NCBI GenBank assembly: GCA_026415435.1
Contig: JAOAHC010000037.1
Coordinates: 20,278-84,277, forward strand
DNA: 64,000 bases
Direction: 5' to 3'
DNA from: Clostridia bacterium
GTDB taxonomy: Bacteria; Bacillota; Clostridia; TANB77; CAG-465
This document shows positions 27,707 to 38,079 of the stretch, one piece after another. Each line of letters starts with the position of its first letter. Position 1 is the stretch's first letter. Below the pieces are notes generated by a model. The model searched no databases and was not told where the DNA came from. It was given only the letters and a program-made list of their open reading frames with translations. The position numbers and the translations under genes are program-made.

Positions 27707-28054
27707 ATGGGAATTGTAAGTAATATCACAGATAAGTATCAATCATGTATTGATGAATGCAATAGATGCGCTCAAGCGTGTTACGAATGTTTTAGAGCAT
27801 GCTTAAGTGAATCAAATGTAGAGGATAGAATTAATTGTATAAGTACTCTTATTGAGTGTGCTAAAATGTGTGAGCTATCATCAATGCTTATGTCAATAGA
27901 TGCTAAATCTTCTAAAGAACATTGTAAACTTTGTGCTGACGTATGTGCTAGATGTGCAAAAGAATGCAATATGTTTCCTGATGATCATTGTACTAAATGT
28001 GCAGATGAATGTCGTAGATGTACTAATGAATGTATGCAAATGAATAATATGTAA
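27707..28054 (+). CDS. Four-helix-bundle copper-binding protein (DUF326/Csp-like)
   Basis: 115 residues with 18 cysteines arranged as CxxxC pairs along helices (CIDECNRCAQACYECFRAC, CKLCADVCARCAKEC, CTKCADECRRCTNEC), the pattern of the PF03860 family and of Csp copper-storage proteins. Such proteins bind many Cu(I) ions inside the helical bundle. No signal peptide, so it is cytosolic. It has a good AGGAGG site, lies alone between repeat copies B and C, and no copper ATPase or CsoR regulator is nearby. Confidence 0.92.
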   Translation: MGIVSNITDKYQSCIDECNRCAQACYECFRACLSESNVEDRINCISTLIECAKMCELSSMLMSIDAKSSKEHCKLCADVCARCAKECNMFPDDHCTKCADECRRCTNECMQMNNM

Positions 28055-28062
28055 ATTAATAA

Positions 28063-28132
28063 GTTCGAGTTATACTCCCACAACCATAAAAAATACAGTG
28101 TTTCATAATATTGTGATTCACTGTATTTTTTT
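28063..28132 (+). repeat. Copy C of the tRNA 3'-end/terminator repeat
   Basis: It differs from copy A by only a few substitutions and one inserted A: GTTCGAGTTATACTCCCACA, then ACCA and the complete terminator hairpin. The tRNA 5' half is absent; upstream is the end of the DUF326 gene. Its hairpin can also end the gerA transcript. Confidence 0.85.
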
Positions 28133-28200
28133 ATGTTTTCATAATATTCGCTCTTATTCCTTTATATAATGTTTATTTAAATTATTTTATATACTATTTT

Positions 28201-29649
28201 TTAATTCATTTTATTAGCACGCTTAGGATCCTTGGTTTTTAAATACCCTTTTCTAAATGATGATGTATCCTTACCATTAATAATAGTATATTTAAAATCT
28301 CTATAGTTAAATGGTGCAAAAGGTGCAAAATATGGTACTCCAAATGAATTGTTTGATACAAGATTAATAACTATAATACTAAAAGCAATAACAAAACCAA
28401 TAAGTCCAAAACAGCTTGAGACTATAATTAAGAAAAACTTTAGTACTCTCAATGCATTTGTTATAGTATAATCAGGTATAGTAAAAGATGACATTAATGA
28501 TATTGATACAATTACTAATATTATTGGACTAAAAAGTTTTGATGAAATAGCTGCTTGACCAATTATAATACCACCAACTACACCTATAGATGCTCCTATT
28601 TGTTTTGGTACTCTAATCATTGCTTCTCTTATCATTTCAATAATTAGTTCAACCACTAATGCACTGGTAAAAATTGATAATGGAATACCATGATTATAGT
28701 TGTTAATTGAAATAATGAACTCAGCAGGCATTGTATCAATATGAAAATCAACTATTGCTACATATAGAGCAGTAATTGTAAATGATAATAACCCCGCAAA
28801 CATTCTTATAAACTTACCTACTATTGCTATATATTTATTATCTAGTAAATCATCACACGATCTAAAAAAATCACTAAATACCACTGGTGCACAGATAGCC
28901 AGGGCACTTCCTTCTACTAATATAACTACCTTCCCATCTAATAGTGTTGAAGCTGCCATATCGGATCTTTCAATTATACTCATTTGTGGAAATAAGTCTG
29001 TCCCTTTATTCAATAGTAACGATTGTAATTCACCCGAATCAACTATACCATCAACATCTATTTTAGTAATTCTTCTTGTAACTTCTTTTACTATTTCGTC
29101 ATTTGCAATATCTCCTATATGTAATATTGCAACTCTAGTTTTAGTTCTTCTACCTACTTCTAATACATTCACATTTAAATTTGGATCCTTTATTCTATAT
29201 CTTACTAGTGATAAATTTACATCTAAATTTTCATTGAAACAATCCCTTGGTCCTCTCAAGGTAAATGTTAGTTCAGGTAAATCTACTCCTCTATTTTTAA
29301 TATTTTTTAAATTTGCTATAATATATTTATTATCATCTGGAATCAATATTACTGTCATTCCACTTAATATATATTCAATAATCTTATCTTCATCATTATC
29401 TAAAGAATATTCACAATTCATTATGATTGATTTTGTAATATAATCAGAGTCAATTTCATATTTAAACATATTATTATACTCTGTAATAGGTTTTATGATA
29501 TGTTCTGATAGCATGTTTATATCTGTCATTTGGGAAATATATAATATAATTATACTTTTATCATTTTTTATTAATTCTCTTTTTTTTATATCTAATTTTG
29601 AGTTTTCGATATTTTTCAATACATTTTTATATTTTATAAATTCAGTCAT
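28201..29649 (-). CDS. Spore germination receptor subunit GerA
   Basis: A subunit of a germinant receptor in the inner spore membrane, 482 residues (typical). A soluble N-terminal half (about 1-245) with the NVLEVGRRTKTRVAILHIGD and VDSGELQSLL regions is followed by about five membrane helices (about 280-450). It is the last gene of gerB-gerC-gerA; it starts 12 bases after gerC. The nutrient it senses cannot be read from sequence. Confidence 0.95.
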   Translation of the reverse strand: MTEFIKYKNVLKNIENSKLDIKKRELIKNDKSIIILYISQMTDINMLSEHIIKPITEYNNMFKYEIDSDYITKSIIMNCEYSLDNDEDKIIEYILSGMTVILIPDDNKYIIANLKNIKNRGVDLPELTFTLRGPRDCFNENLDVNLSLVRYRIKDPNLNVNVLEVGRRTKTRVAILHIGDIANDEIVKEVTRRITKIDVDGIVDSGELQSLLLNKGTDLFPQMSIIERSDMAASTLLDGKVVILVEGSALAICAPVVFSDFFRSCDDLLDNKYIAIVGKFIRMFAGLLSFTITALYVAIVDFHIDTMPAEFIISINNYNHGIPLSIFTSALVVELIIEMIREAMIRVPKQIGASIGVVGGIIIGQAAISSKLFSPIILVIVSISLMSSFTIPDYTITNALRVLKFFLIIVSSCFGLIGFVIAFSIIVINLVSNNSFGVPYFAPFAPFNYRDFKYTIINGKDTSSFRKGYLKTKDPKRANKMN

Positions 29650-29661
29650 TTGTTTTATCTC

Positions 29662-30840
29662 CTACTCATAATTAATCAATTTTGTTGAAACAATTTTTGA
29701 ATTAACATTAACATTAAATTTAGCAGATATATATTTTTCTTCCCAATTTATTTGCTTAAATACAGAACCATATTTTGCTCTAAAATATTTATAGAAATTT
29801 AGGTAATCACATGAATATTTAGTTTGTGAAGTTTGAATTGCAGCTATAATATCTTGTTCTATATTGTCAGAAATCTTTTTTTGTATTTCTTTAATATCAT
29901 TATCATCTAAATTTATCATTTGAGACATATAATTTATATCGCTATCTAAATTTAAATTTATATCGAATGTAACAACTCCATTAGTGTAATCTGTCTTTAT
30001 TTTAAACTTATCAGTATATGAAGAAATAAAAATATCTGTTGACTTGTGTTGAATCATATATCTGCTAAAACAATTGTTTATTAAAAGTAGATTTACTCCC
30101 TTTGATTCATTTTCAGAAAGTATTCCTATCTTTTTAGCATTTTTAAAAATTGTATACCCATTTTTCTCTACTTTATTATCTATTACATCAAAATTTCCTA
30201 TTAAAAATCCAGCATCTTTTATGGTAATATCTTCAAGTACCTGTGATACAGTGGATTTAATTGCTAACTTAGAGTTAATTAATTTTTTGTACATATGTTC
30301 AATATCAAATCCTATGTTTTGTGTTTTTAGAGTTTGTTTATCAAACATATTTTGTATTTTAGTATTAGTTGTAAATACAAATACTGTTTTTCTATATTCT
30401 ATTTCTCCTTTAATCCTGTTAATATATTCTTCAATTCCACTTTTAGCATAATTATCAGAAAATATAACCGATCTTACAGCACCTAAATACATATCATCAG
30501 ATGATCTTCTCTGATATGAATATAAAGCTTCAATAAGTGAATTTCCTGATGAAACTAAGATATCATCTGAATTTATATTAGCATAATTATTACTGTTTTT
30601 GCTACTACTATCTTCTCCATTACTACTTTTACTTATATTATCACTGTTATCTGTGCTACTACCAGGTATTTCTTTATGTCCTGGTTCATACTCAAGTAAT
30701 ATCTTAATCTCATCATCTATTTTATCTATTCCAACTAAAGTAGTTATAGTATAATCAGTTATATTAATTCTATCCCATCCTCCAACAATTGATATAACAG
30801 CTGTTATTAACATTACAACAATAAAAAATTTTATCTTCAT
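29662..30840 (-). CDS. Spore germination receptor subunit GerC, lipobox cysteine missing
   Basis: 392 residues, the normal length of GerC, with the three-domain family layout. GerC proteins are lipoproteins with an LxxCWD lipobox. Here the N-terminus reads ISIVGGWDRINI, so the invariant Cys is a Gly (GGA codon). A Ser/Asn-rich insert (about 60-85) is also present. The ATG overlaps the gerB stop (ATGA), so translation is coupled. Without lipidation the protein must be held by an uncleaved signal anchor, or the subunit is impaired. Confidence 0.93.
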   Translation of the reverse strand: MKIKFFIVVMLITAVISIVGGWDRINITDYTITTLVGIDKIDDEIKILLEYEPGHKEIPGSSTDNSDNISKSSNGEDSSSKNSNNYANINSDDILVSSGNSLIEALYSYQRRSSDDMYLGAVRSVIFSDNYAKSGIEEYINRIKGEIEYRKTVFVFTTNTKIQNMFDKQTLKTQNIGFDIEHMYKKLINSKLAIKSTVSQVLEDITIKDAGFLIGNFDVIDNKVEKNGYTIFKNAKKIGILSENESKGVNLLLINNCFSRYMIQHKSTDIFISSYTDKFKIKTDYTNGVVTFDINLNLDSDINYMSQMINLDDNDIKEIQKKISDNIEQDIIAAIQTSQTKYSCDYLNFYKYFRAKYGSVFKQINWEEKYISAKFNVNVNSKIVSTKLINYE

Positions 30841-31919
30841 AGTTTTCTCACCTTTGCAATTATATATAATTTAATTGGTATTATAAATGCAACAACAATC
30901 CCATATATTGGTACAATATTATTTAGTAAAAACTTTAATATATCTTTATTAACGATATATCCACTTAAAATTAATATTACAAATGATATTATAATAATTA
31001 TTGTATTTTTATTTGTTCTTGGTAATAATTTAGTTACATTTTCACTTAATGTATTAAAAACTATTGATAAACAACAGATAATTCCCATAATACCAACTGT
31101 TGCAAATATAAAATCTATACGTTCAGGGATAAATGTACCAGGAATAGTCGTTTCTCTCATAGCTTCTAACAGAGCATTATCATAATTCACAATACTATTT
31201 ATACCTATTATTGCAATTGAACTTTCTATTGTCATAATATAAAAAACCCCAACAAATAGTACTGATAATAAACTATATAATCTACCTTTTTTTGTATTTA
31301 CATTACCAAATGGAATCATAGTTAATATTTCTATTCCTAAAAATGGAACTATTAGATCTTTTACTCCAAAAATGTATTGTTTTATTTCATTTTTTTCAAA
31401 GAAAGGTTGTATATATTTTGTGTCTCCTAAAAAAAGCATGGTTATGTACATGAATATAAAAACCAAAACATATATTATACCATAAATTTCACAAATTCTT
31501 CCTATGTTTGTAATTCCTTTATATGAATTGTATGCTGATACAAATAGTATTAAAGCAGTAATTACAAACAATGGTGTCAGATGTAAATAATTATATTTAA
31601 TAAACTCTGATACCGCACGAAAAAGAAATACAGATATAATTAAAAAATATACTGAATAAATCGATGTAATAACTTTAGACATAATTTTTCCAACTATTAA
31701 ACTCGAGTACTCACTAAGTACTTTACCTTCAAACTTTTTATTTAGACTTACAATAAAAAACATTCCAAACATAAATCCAATGGTAAGTAGTAAAACAGTA
31801 ATCCATGCACCTGTACCAGCAGATTTAACTGCATCTTTTGGTATAGAAATCAAGCTATATCCAGTTAATGTTAAAAATATTATAAAGAAAATCTGTCTAT
31901 TAGTAACGGTGGATTTCAT
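30837..31919 (-). CDS. Spore germination receptor subunit GerB
   Basis: Integral membrane subunit (360 residues, about ten helices) of the APC-like transporter fold; this part is thought to bind the germinant. The N-terminus TNRQIFFIIFLTLTGYSLIS is typical. It is the first gene of the operon; many such operons run gerA-gerB-gerC or gerA-gerC-gerB, so gerB-gerC-gerA is a less common order. A GGAGG site precedes the ATG. Confidence 0.94.
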   Translation of the reverse strand: MKSTVTNRQIFFIIFLTLTGYSLISIPKDAVKSAGTGAWITVLLLTIGFMFGMFFIVSLNKKFEGKVLSEYSSLIVGKIMSKVITSIYSVYFLIISVFLFRAVSEFIKYNYLHLTPLFVITALILFVSAYNSYKGITNIGRICEIYGIIYVLVFIFMYITMLFLGDTKYIQPFFEKNEIKQYIFGVKDLIVPFLGIEILTMIPFGNVNTKKGRLYSLLSVLFVGVFYIMTIESSIAIIGINSIVNYDNALLEAMRETTIPGTFIPERIDFIFATVGIMGIICCLSIVFNTLSENVTKLLPRTNKNTIIIIISFVILILSGYIVNKDILKFLLNNIVPIYGIVVAFIIPIKLYIIAKVRKL

Positions 31920-32185
31920 AAAAGCACCTCCATTTCACAGTTTTTTACTATATTCAATATATTTTTAGTATGGTTCAAATAGGAATTATGTATTCATTTT
32001 ATTTAATTAAATAATAGTAAATCTTTAGTTTTAATACATACTTTAATATATTACTAAAAATACTATGATAAATTAAACATACTTATTGATTTTTAATACA
32101 AATAAGTTTAAAATATTTATAAGAGAATATCTATCATTATAATTTTCACTTTTTTGTTTATATATTAAATTATTTTGGGGGATTT

Positions 32186-33361
32186 ATGAATAGGAAGATC
32201 TTAATTTTGACAATAGTAATTATATTATCAACTCTTGTAACAATATTTTTTAATAATAAAGATGAAAATACTACCTTAAATGAAAATAATATTGTCACTA
32301 ATGAACATGTAAATGAAGTACCTATCATTGAAGAGAAAGAATACTCTGTTACAATATCAGCAGTTGGTGATATCCTTATACATGATACAATATATAAATC
32401 TTCAAAGGTAAACAATACATATGATTTTAGAAATATTTTTGAACCTGTAAAACAATACATAGAATCTTGTGATATTGCTATTGCCAATTTAGAGGTACCG
32501 GTTGCAGATGAAAGCTTTAGTTATTCTAATTATCCTGCAATGAATTGCCCTAAAGAAATATTAGATGGGTTAAAATATGCTGGATTTGATATAGTCACTA
32601 ATGCAAACAATCATACTTTAGATAGAGGTGAAAAAGGCCTTTTAAGCTCGATTGATAATATTAAAAAAAGTGGTCTATTATACACTGGTACATCTGAAAA
32701 CGAAGAAAATAGTAAACCTCTTGTAATTGAAAAAAATAATATAAAAATAGGATTGTTTTCGTACACGTACGGAACTAATGGCATTCCTATACCAAAAGGA
32801 AAAGATTATCTAGTTAATATAATTAATACAGATAATATAAAAAATGATATTGATTATTTAAAATCCCAAAATGTTGATTTTATTATATCCTCTATTCACT
32901 TTGGTGTTGAATATAGGACAAAATCAAATAACGAACAAAAAGAATTAGCTAAGTTTTTAATAGAAAATGGTGTTGACGTTATACTTGGATCACACCCTCA
33001 TGTTTTAGAAGAAGCAAAATTAGAAAGTATAAATATTAATGGAAATAAAAAAAATGTCTTTTACATATACTCAATGGGAAATTTCATAGCAGATCAGTAT
33101 TACCCAAATACAAATACAGGAGTTATAGTACAATTAGAATTATATAAAAACACTAAAACTGGAAATACAATAAATAGTTATAAATTAATACCAACGTATA
33201 TAGATAAATATTTAGAAAGTGGAAAAAATAAATGGAGAGTTATTCCAATAAAAGATACAATAGACAAATATTTAAATAATGAAAAAAATATATCAGAGTC
33301 AAAATATAAAGTTTTAAAGAAAGAATTAGATAATGCAAATAGTATATTAAACTATTATTAA
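32186..33361 (+). CDS. CapA family protein (PGA_cap, metallophosphatase fold)
   Basis: 391 residues with an N-terminal membrane anchor (about 5-23) and an extracytoplasmic calcineurin-like domain. Motifs AVGDILIH, ANLEVPV, NANNHTLDRG and GSHPHVLE are those of the PGA_cap family (PF09587). In Bacillus the relative CapA/PgsA helps polymerise or export poly-gamma-glutamate, but no capB, capC or capD homologue lies here, so this one may have another surface role. The start follows GGGGGA. It diverges from the ger operon across a 266-base gap in which I see no other feature. Confidence 0.88.
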   Translation: MNRKILILTIVIILSTLVTIFFNNKDENTTLNENNIVTNEHVNEVPIIEEKEYSVTISAVGDILIHDTIYKSSKVNNTYDFRNIFEPVKQYIESCDIAIANLEVPVADESFSYSNYPAMNCPKEILDGLKYAGFDIVTNANNHTLDRGEKGLLSSIDNIKKSGLLYTGTSENEENSKPLVIEKNNIKIGLFSYTYGTNGIPIPKGKDYLVNIINTDNIKNDIDYLKSQNVDFIISSIHFGVEYRTKSNNEQKELAKFLIENGVDVILGSHPHVLEEAKLESININGNKKNVFYIYSMGNFIADQYYPNTNTGVIVQLELYKNTKTGNTINSYKLIPTYIDKYLESGKNKWRVIPIKDTIDKYLNNEKNISESKYKVLKKELDNANSILNYY

Positions 33362-33378
33362 TATATATTTAAAAAAGT

Positions 33379-33412
33379 GAAAGTTCAGCTCAAATAGCTG
33401 AACTTTCTGTTG
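33379..33412. terminator. Bidirectional terminator after capA-like and S11-like genes
   Basis: An 11-bp stem AAAGTTCAGCT/AGCTGAACTTT lies between convergent genes. The minus strand continues with CACTTTTTT, the stronger T run. Confidence 0.75.
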
Positions 33413-33431
33413 TATAATTAAATAGACATAG

Positions 33432-33779
33432 TTATTTTTTATGCTTTACAAATTTAGCAGCACCGTTATGTGGTATTTTTGTTATATCCTCAACTTTAAC
33501 AATTTCTATACCTTGTTCTTTTATGGTTTGATATATAATCTCGCCATTACGTCCAGTACTATTCAAATATAACTCTATTTTATTTATATCTTTATTTTTT
33601 GCAACTTCAGCAACACACTCTGCAATTTTTGCACATGCCTCCATAGATATTTTCCTCATTCCTTTAAAACCTAAATCATCAGCACTTATATGAAAAGTTG
33701 AGTTTCCATTCTCATAAGAGAAAGTTCCAATGGTATTAGTAAAAGAATATATTTTTAACGCTGAATAACCTAAATCCAT
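33432..33779 (-). CDS. Stand-alone ribosomal protein S11 paralogue
   Basis: 115 residues that align along nearly the whole of ribosomal protein S11 (about 129 in bacteria). TNTIGTFSYENGN corresponds to the NNTIVTITD.GN strand, LGFKGMRK to LGFRGSRK, and IVKVEDITKIPHNG to the invariant .RDVTPIPHNG. It lacks the basic N-terminal extension and the C-terminal CRPPKRRR tail, which is replaced by AAKFVKHKK. The PGSGRE rRNA loop is altered to TGRNGE. It has a good GGAGG site and flanking terminators, so it is monocistronic. The normal rpsK would lie in the ribosomal operon, not here. Function unknown; RNA binding is inferred. Confidence 0.85.
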   Translation of the reverse strand: MDLGYSALKIYSFTNTIGTFSYENGNSTFHISADDLGFKGMRKISMEACAKIAECVAEVAKNKDINKIELYLNSTGRNGEIIYQTIKEQGIEIVKVEDITKIPHNGAAKFVKHKK

Positions 33780-33876
33780 TTTTAATCCTCCCTACAAAAA
33801 TTATTTTAATAAGGTTGTACTTTTCTTTTGTATCATTATATACCCCTCAACTATTTCTGTCAAGTCATGTTTATAA

Positions 33877-33910
33877 CAAAAAAAGTGGTTTATATAAACC
33901 ACTTTTTTGT
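33877..33910. terminator. purA terminator
   Basis: AAAAAAGTGGTTTATATAAACCACTTTTTT is represented by a perfect stem AAAAAAGTGGTT/AACCACTTTTTT with a 6-base loop, just past the purA stop codon. Confidence 0.85.
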
Positions 33911-33928
33911 ACATCTTCTTCTCACCCA

Positions 33929-35516
<1,588 letters not shown>

Positions 35517-36182
35517 ATGGATAAAATAATTTTAGTAAGGCATGCAGAAAGTAATCAAAATTTGAGGGTTAAAGGAGGCCTTCTGTCTTTATTTAAATAT
35601 AAGCACATCGTTGATCCAGATGTTGTGATCACTCAAGAAGGAATTAAACAATCAAAAGATTTGGCAATTTTTCTAAAAGAGTATATTGATAAGGAATGTC
35701 AAGGAAAGAAGATTCGGTTTTGGTCAAGCACATATTTAAGAGGTCGTCAAACTACAGATGAAATTCGTAAAGCATTTAATTTAACAAATAATGAAATCTT
35801 TTATGATTGTAGATTACGTGAACAAAACTTTGGAAAATTTGATGGTGTTCCTGAATGGCTTTGGTGGCTTGTTGATCTTCCTTCTTATTTACATTACAAA
35901 AAAATGTCCTCATCACCAAGAGGAAGATTTATTTGCGAAAAACCTTTGGGAGAATCTAATTCTAAAGTTTATGACAGATCAAGTTCTTTTATTGAAACCA
36001 TATTTAGAGATAAGGATATTGATGTGCATATTATAATATCTCATGGTGTTTTCATTAGAACTTTTCTAATGCGTTTTTTTCATTATGATGAAGACTGGTA
36101 CTATGCTCAAAAAAATCCAAATAATTGTTCTACTATACTTATTGATGTTAAAAACAAACTATTCAAAAATATTTATAAGTAA
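35517..36182 (+). CDS. Histidine phosphatase family protein
   Basis: 221 residues of the phosphoglycerate-mutase-like superfamily. The phosphohistidine motif VRHAES (His9) and the second catalytic His in IIISHG (near 185) are present, as is RLREQNFGKFDG. The segment GEWxxxD/YYAQKNPNN near the end and the two extra Trp-rich stretches suit a phosphatase of unknown substrate rather than GpmA. GGAGG precedes the ATG; a strong terminator follows. Single gene. Confidence 0.88.
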   Translation: MDKIILVRHAESNQNLRVKGGLLSLFKYKHIVDPDVVITQEGIKQSKDLAIFLKEYIDKECQGKKIRFWSSTYLRGRQTTDEIRKAFNLTNNEIFYDCRLREQNFGKFDGVPEWLWWLVDLPSYLHYKKMSSSPRGRFICEKPLGESNSKVYDRSSSFIETIFRDKDIDVHIIISHGVFIRTFLMRFFHYDEDWYYAQKNPNNCSTILIDVKNKLFKNIYK

Positions 36183-36195
36183 TAGTAAGCATTTT

Positions 36196-36231
36196 AAAAA
36201 GCATTTCTTGAACTCAAGAAATGCTTTTTTC
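36196..36231. terminator. Bidirectional terminator
   Basis: The stem AAAAAGCATTTCTTG/CAAGAAATGCTTTTT with a 4-base loop lies between convergent genes. Confidence 0.9.
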
Positions 36232-36258
36232 TTTATATTATTAAATATTTATTTATTT

Positions 36259-37023
36259 CTATTTTATAAGTTCTGTTATTTTATTTATGTAATATTTTTC
36301 TTCCCTAATCATATGATCTGGCACTAATGGCTTAATAGCTCCCATAGCTTTACAATTTTGTCTTAGTATTTTTATTTTTTCAAGATAATTAATAAATTTG
36401 TTCATATTTTCTATTACTTCTTCATTAATATATGCAAGTGTACCATTATCAATAGAAGCTCTAGGTATCATTTTTTCTAATTCAAAAGCTTTTATAAATA
36501 AATTATTAAATATCTTTTTAAACTCTTCACCTTCATTTATAAGTATTGCTTCAGTCGGATCTAAATCTGATACAATTGAAGCTGCATGACCTGCAGCATC
36601 TGGTAACCATATTGTATGTAAAAATATATTTTCCTGTGCTTTATTTAATAAATTAGATTGATTTTGTGCTTTAGCTAATGTACGTAAAAATTCTAATGCT
36701 TCATTTATCATATGATTTACAAATGTAGGCGGTAGACCCAATTCAATATCACATTCAAGTAATTTTCTAAGCAACATTTGTTTATATGAAATATACTCAT
36801 TAAGTAGTTGAGTAGTTTTTATAACAAGAGCTGTCTCTTCTTGTTTATTTGCATTTTTCATTAATTGTTCGGCTTCTTTCTCAATTTGAATAAATAAATT
36901 TTTAAATCTTTGTGACATCATTACATATTGCATTTCTCTAGACGAAAGAGCTAGAATTTGAAATTCTGCATGATCTCTCATTATACCTGACCAAAAATAT
37001 ATATCAGTAGCAGTGTTTGGCAT
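36259..37023 (-). CDS. DUF2935 family protein (ferritin-like helical bundles)
   Basis: 254 residues, two related all-helical halves. Each half starts with W...MRDHAEF (about 12-20) or WLPDAAGHAASI (about 138-150), the PF11155 pattern with possible metal-ligand His/Glu. No enzyme activity is established for the family. I start at 37023, where a run of G lies 5 bases upstream; the ATG at 37041 lies before that site. Neighbouring genes encode a cation exporter and another ferritin-like protein, which hints at metal handling. Confidence 0.85.
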   Translation of the reverse strand: MPNTATDIYFWSGIMRDHAEFQILALSSREMQYVMMSQRFKNLFIQIEKEAEQLMKNANKQEETALVIKTTQLLNEYISYKQMLLRKLLECDIELGLPPTFVNHMINEALEFLRTLAKAQNQSNLLNKAQENIFLHTIWLPDAAGHAASIVSDLDPTEAILINEGEEFKKIFNNLFIKAFELEKMIPRASIDNGTLAYINEEVIENMNKFINYLEKIKILRQNCKAMGAIKPLVPDHMIREEKYYINKITELIK

Positions 37024-37104
37024 AATAACCCCCCCTTTCAAGTACCAATATATTATATGGGATATCTTTTATTTTGCTACATTATTAAAAAAAGATAAAA
37101 CATT

Positions 37105-37962
37105 TTAATAAGGAATGATATTAATAATTGTATCATTAACTAAATCTATTTCATTTACTCTTTTTTTTATATTGTTAGCTATACTATCTCCCTCTTTTAC
37201 AGTCAAATCACCAATAACAGAAGCTCTTACAATTATTATATAATTAAAACCTGTGGGTTTAGCAACAATCCTCTCTACATACTCTACACCATCAATCAAT
37301 AAGATTTCTTCTTTTATTTTTTCTACTACACTATTTTCCATATTAGTATCCATTAAAACCTTATACGATTGTATAAATACCTTTATTCCAGTATGTATCA
37401 TAAATACTGAAACAAGTATTGAAACTATAACATCAATCCAAAAGATATTACTAAATAAAATACTAATAAAAGTACCTGATGTTATAAGCATATCATTTCT
37501 ATATTCTTTTGAATTAACTAAAGCTAGCATATTTTTATAAATTTTAGCTATTTTCCTTGTATATAAAAATAAAATTAGTTTAATAATTAGCGCAAAAATA
37601 CAAACTATCATTAACCAAATAGAAAATAATATTCTCTGACCACTTAAGTAATTAGATATTATATTACTAATCATATTTACATATACAAAAACAATAAATA
37701 TACCTACTAACATTGAAAATATATATTCTGATTTTCCATGACCAAATGGATGGTCTGTGTCATTTGGTTTACATGCAATTTTATTACCAATGAAAGTCAT
37801 AATTGCAGAAAAAGTATCTTGTACACTGTTTAATCCATCTGTAATCATAGACTGACTCATAGATATAATTCCAATAGAGAGTTTAAATATTGATAAAAAT
37901 ATATTAGTTATTATGCAAATGATTGCCATTTTTTTTGTCTTAGTATATCTTTCAAGATCCAT
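37105..37962 (-). CDS. Cation diffusion facilitator family transporter
   Basis: Divalent-metal/proton antiporter, 285 residues, with about six helices and a C-terminal cytoplasmic domain (about 205-285). The helix-2 metal motif reads DGLNSVQD (NxxxD) and the helix-5 motif EYRND (ExxxD), where zinc CDFs have DxxxD and HxxxD. NxxxD with an acidic first ligand in helix 5 resembles manganese exporters such as MntE. The HPFGHGKSE loop is conserved. The start at 37962 has AGGTGA 8 bases upstream; a GTG 12 bases earlier overlaps that site. Confidence 0.9.
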   Translation of the reverse strand: MDLERYTKTKKMAIICIITNIFLSIFKLSIGIISMSQSMITDGLNSVQDTFSAIMTFIGNKIACKPNDTDHPFGHGKSEYIFSMLVGIFIVFVYVNMISNIISNYLSGQRILFSIWLMIVCIFALIIKLILFLYTRKIAKIYKNMLALVNSKEYRNDMLITSGTFISILFSNIFWIDVIVSILVSVFMIHTGIKVFIQSYKVLMDTNMENSVVEKIKEEILLIDGVEYVERIVAKPTGFNYIIIVRASVIGDLTVKEGDSIANNIKKRVNEIDLVNDTIINIIPY

Positions 37963-38041
37963 TTTAAATTTCACCTATTTAAAATAGTATGAAATTTAAT
38001 ATCTAATTGTTAAAATATTAAATAAGTAATTACAAATTCAA

Positions 38042-38076
38042 AAAGCATCTAATAATTTAAATTATTAGATGCTTTC
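38042..38076. terminator. Terminator after the ferritin-like gene
   Basis: The near-perfect palindrome AAAGCATCTAATAATTT / AAATTATTAGATGCTTT follows the stop codon closely, with A/T-rich tails. Confidence 0.85.
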
Positions 38077-38079
38077 TAT

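Noticed and set aside
27563..28132. Copies B and C as real tRNA genes
   Set aside because: Both lack the 5' half and anticodon; only the T-arm and acceptor end are present.
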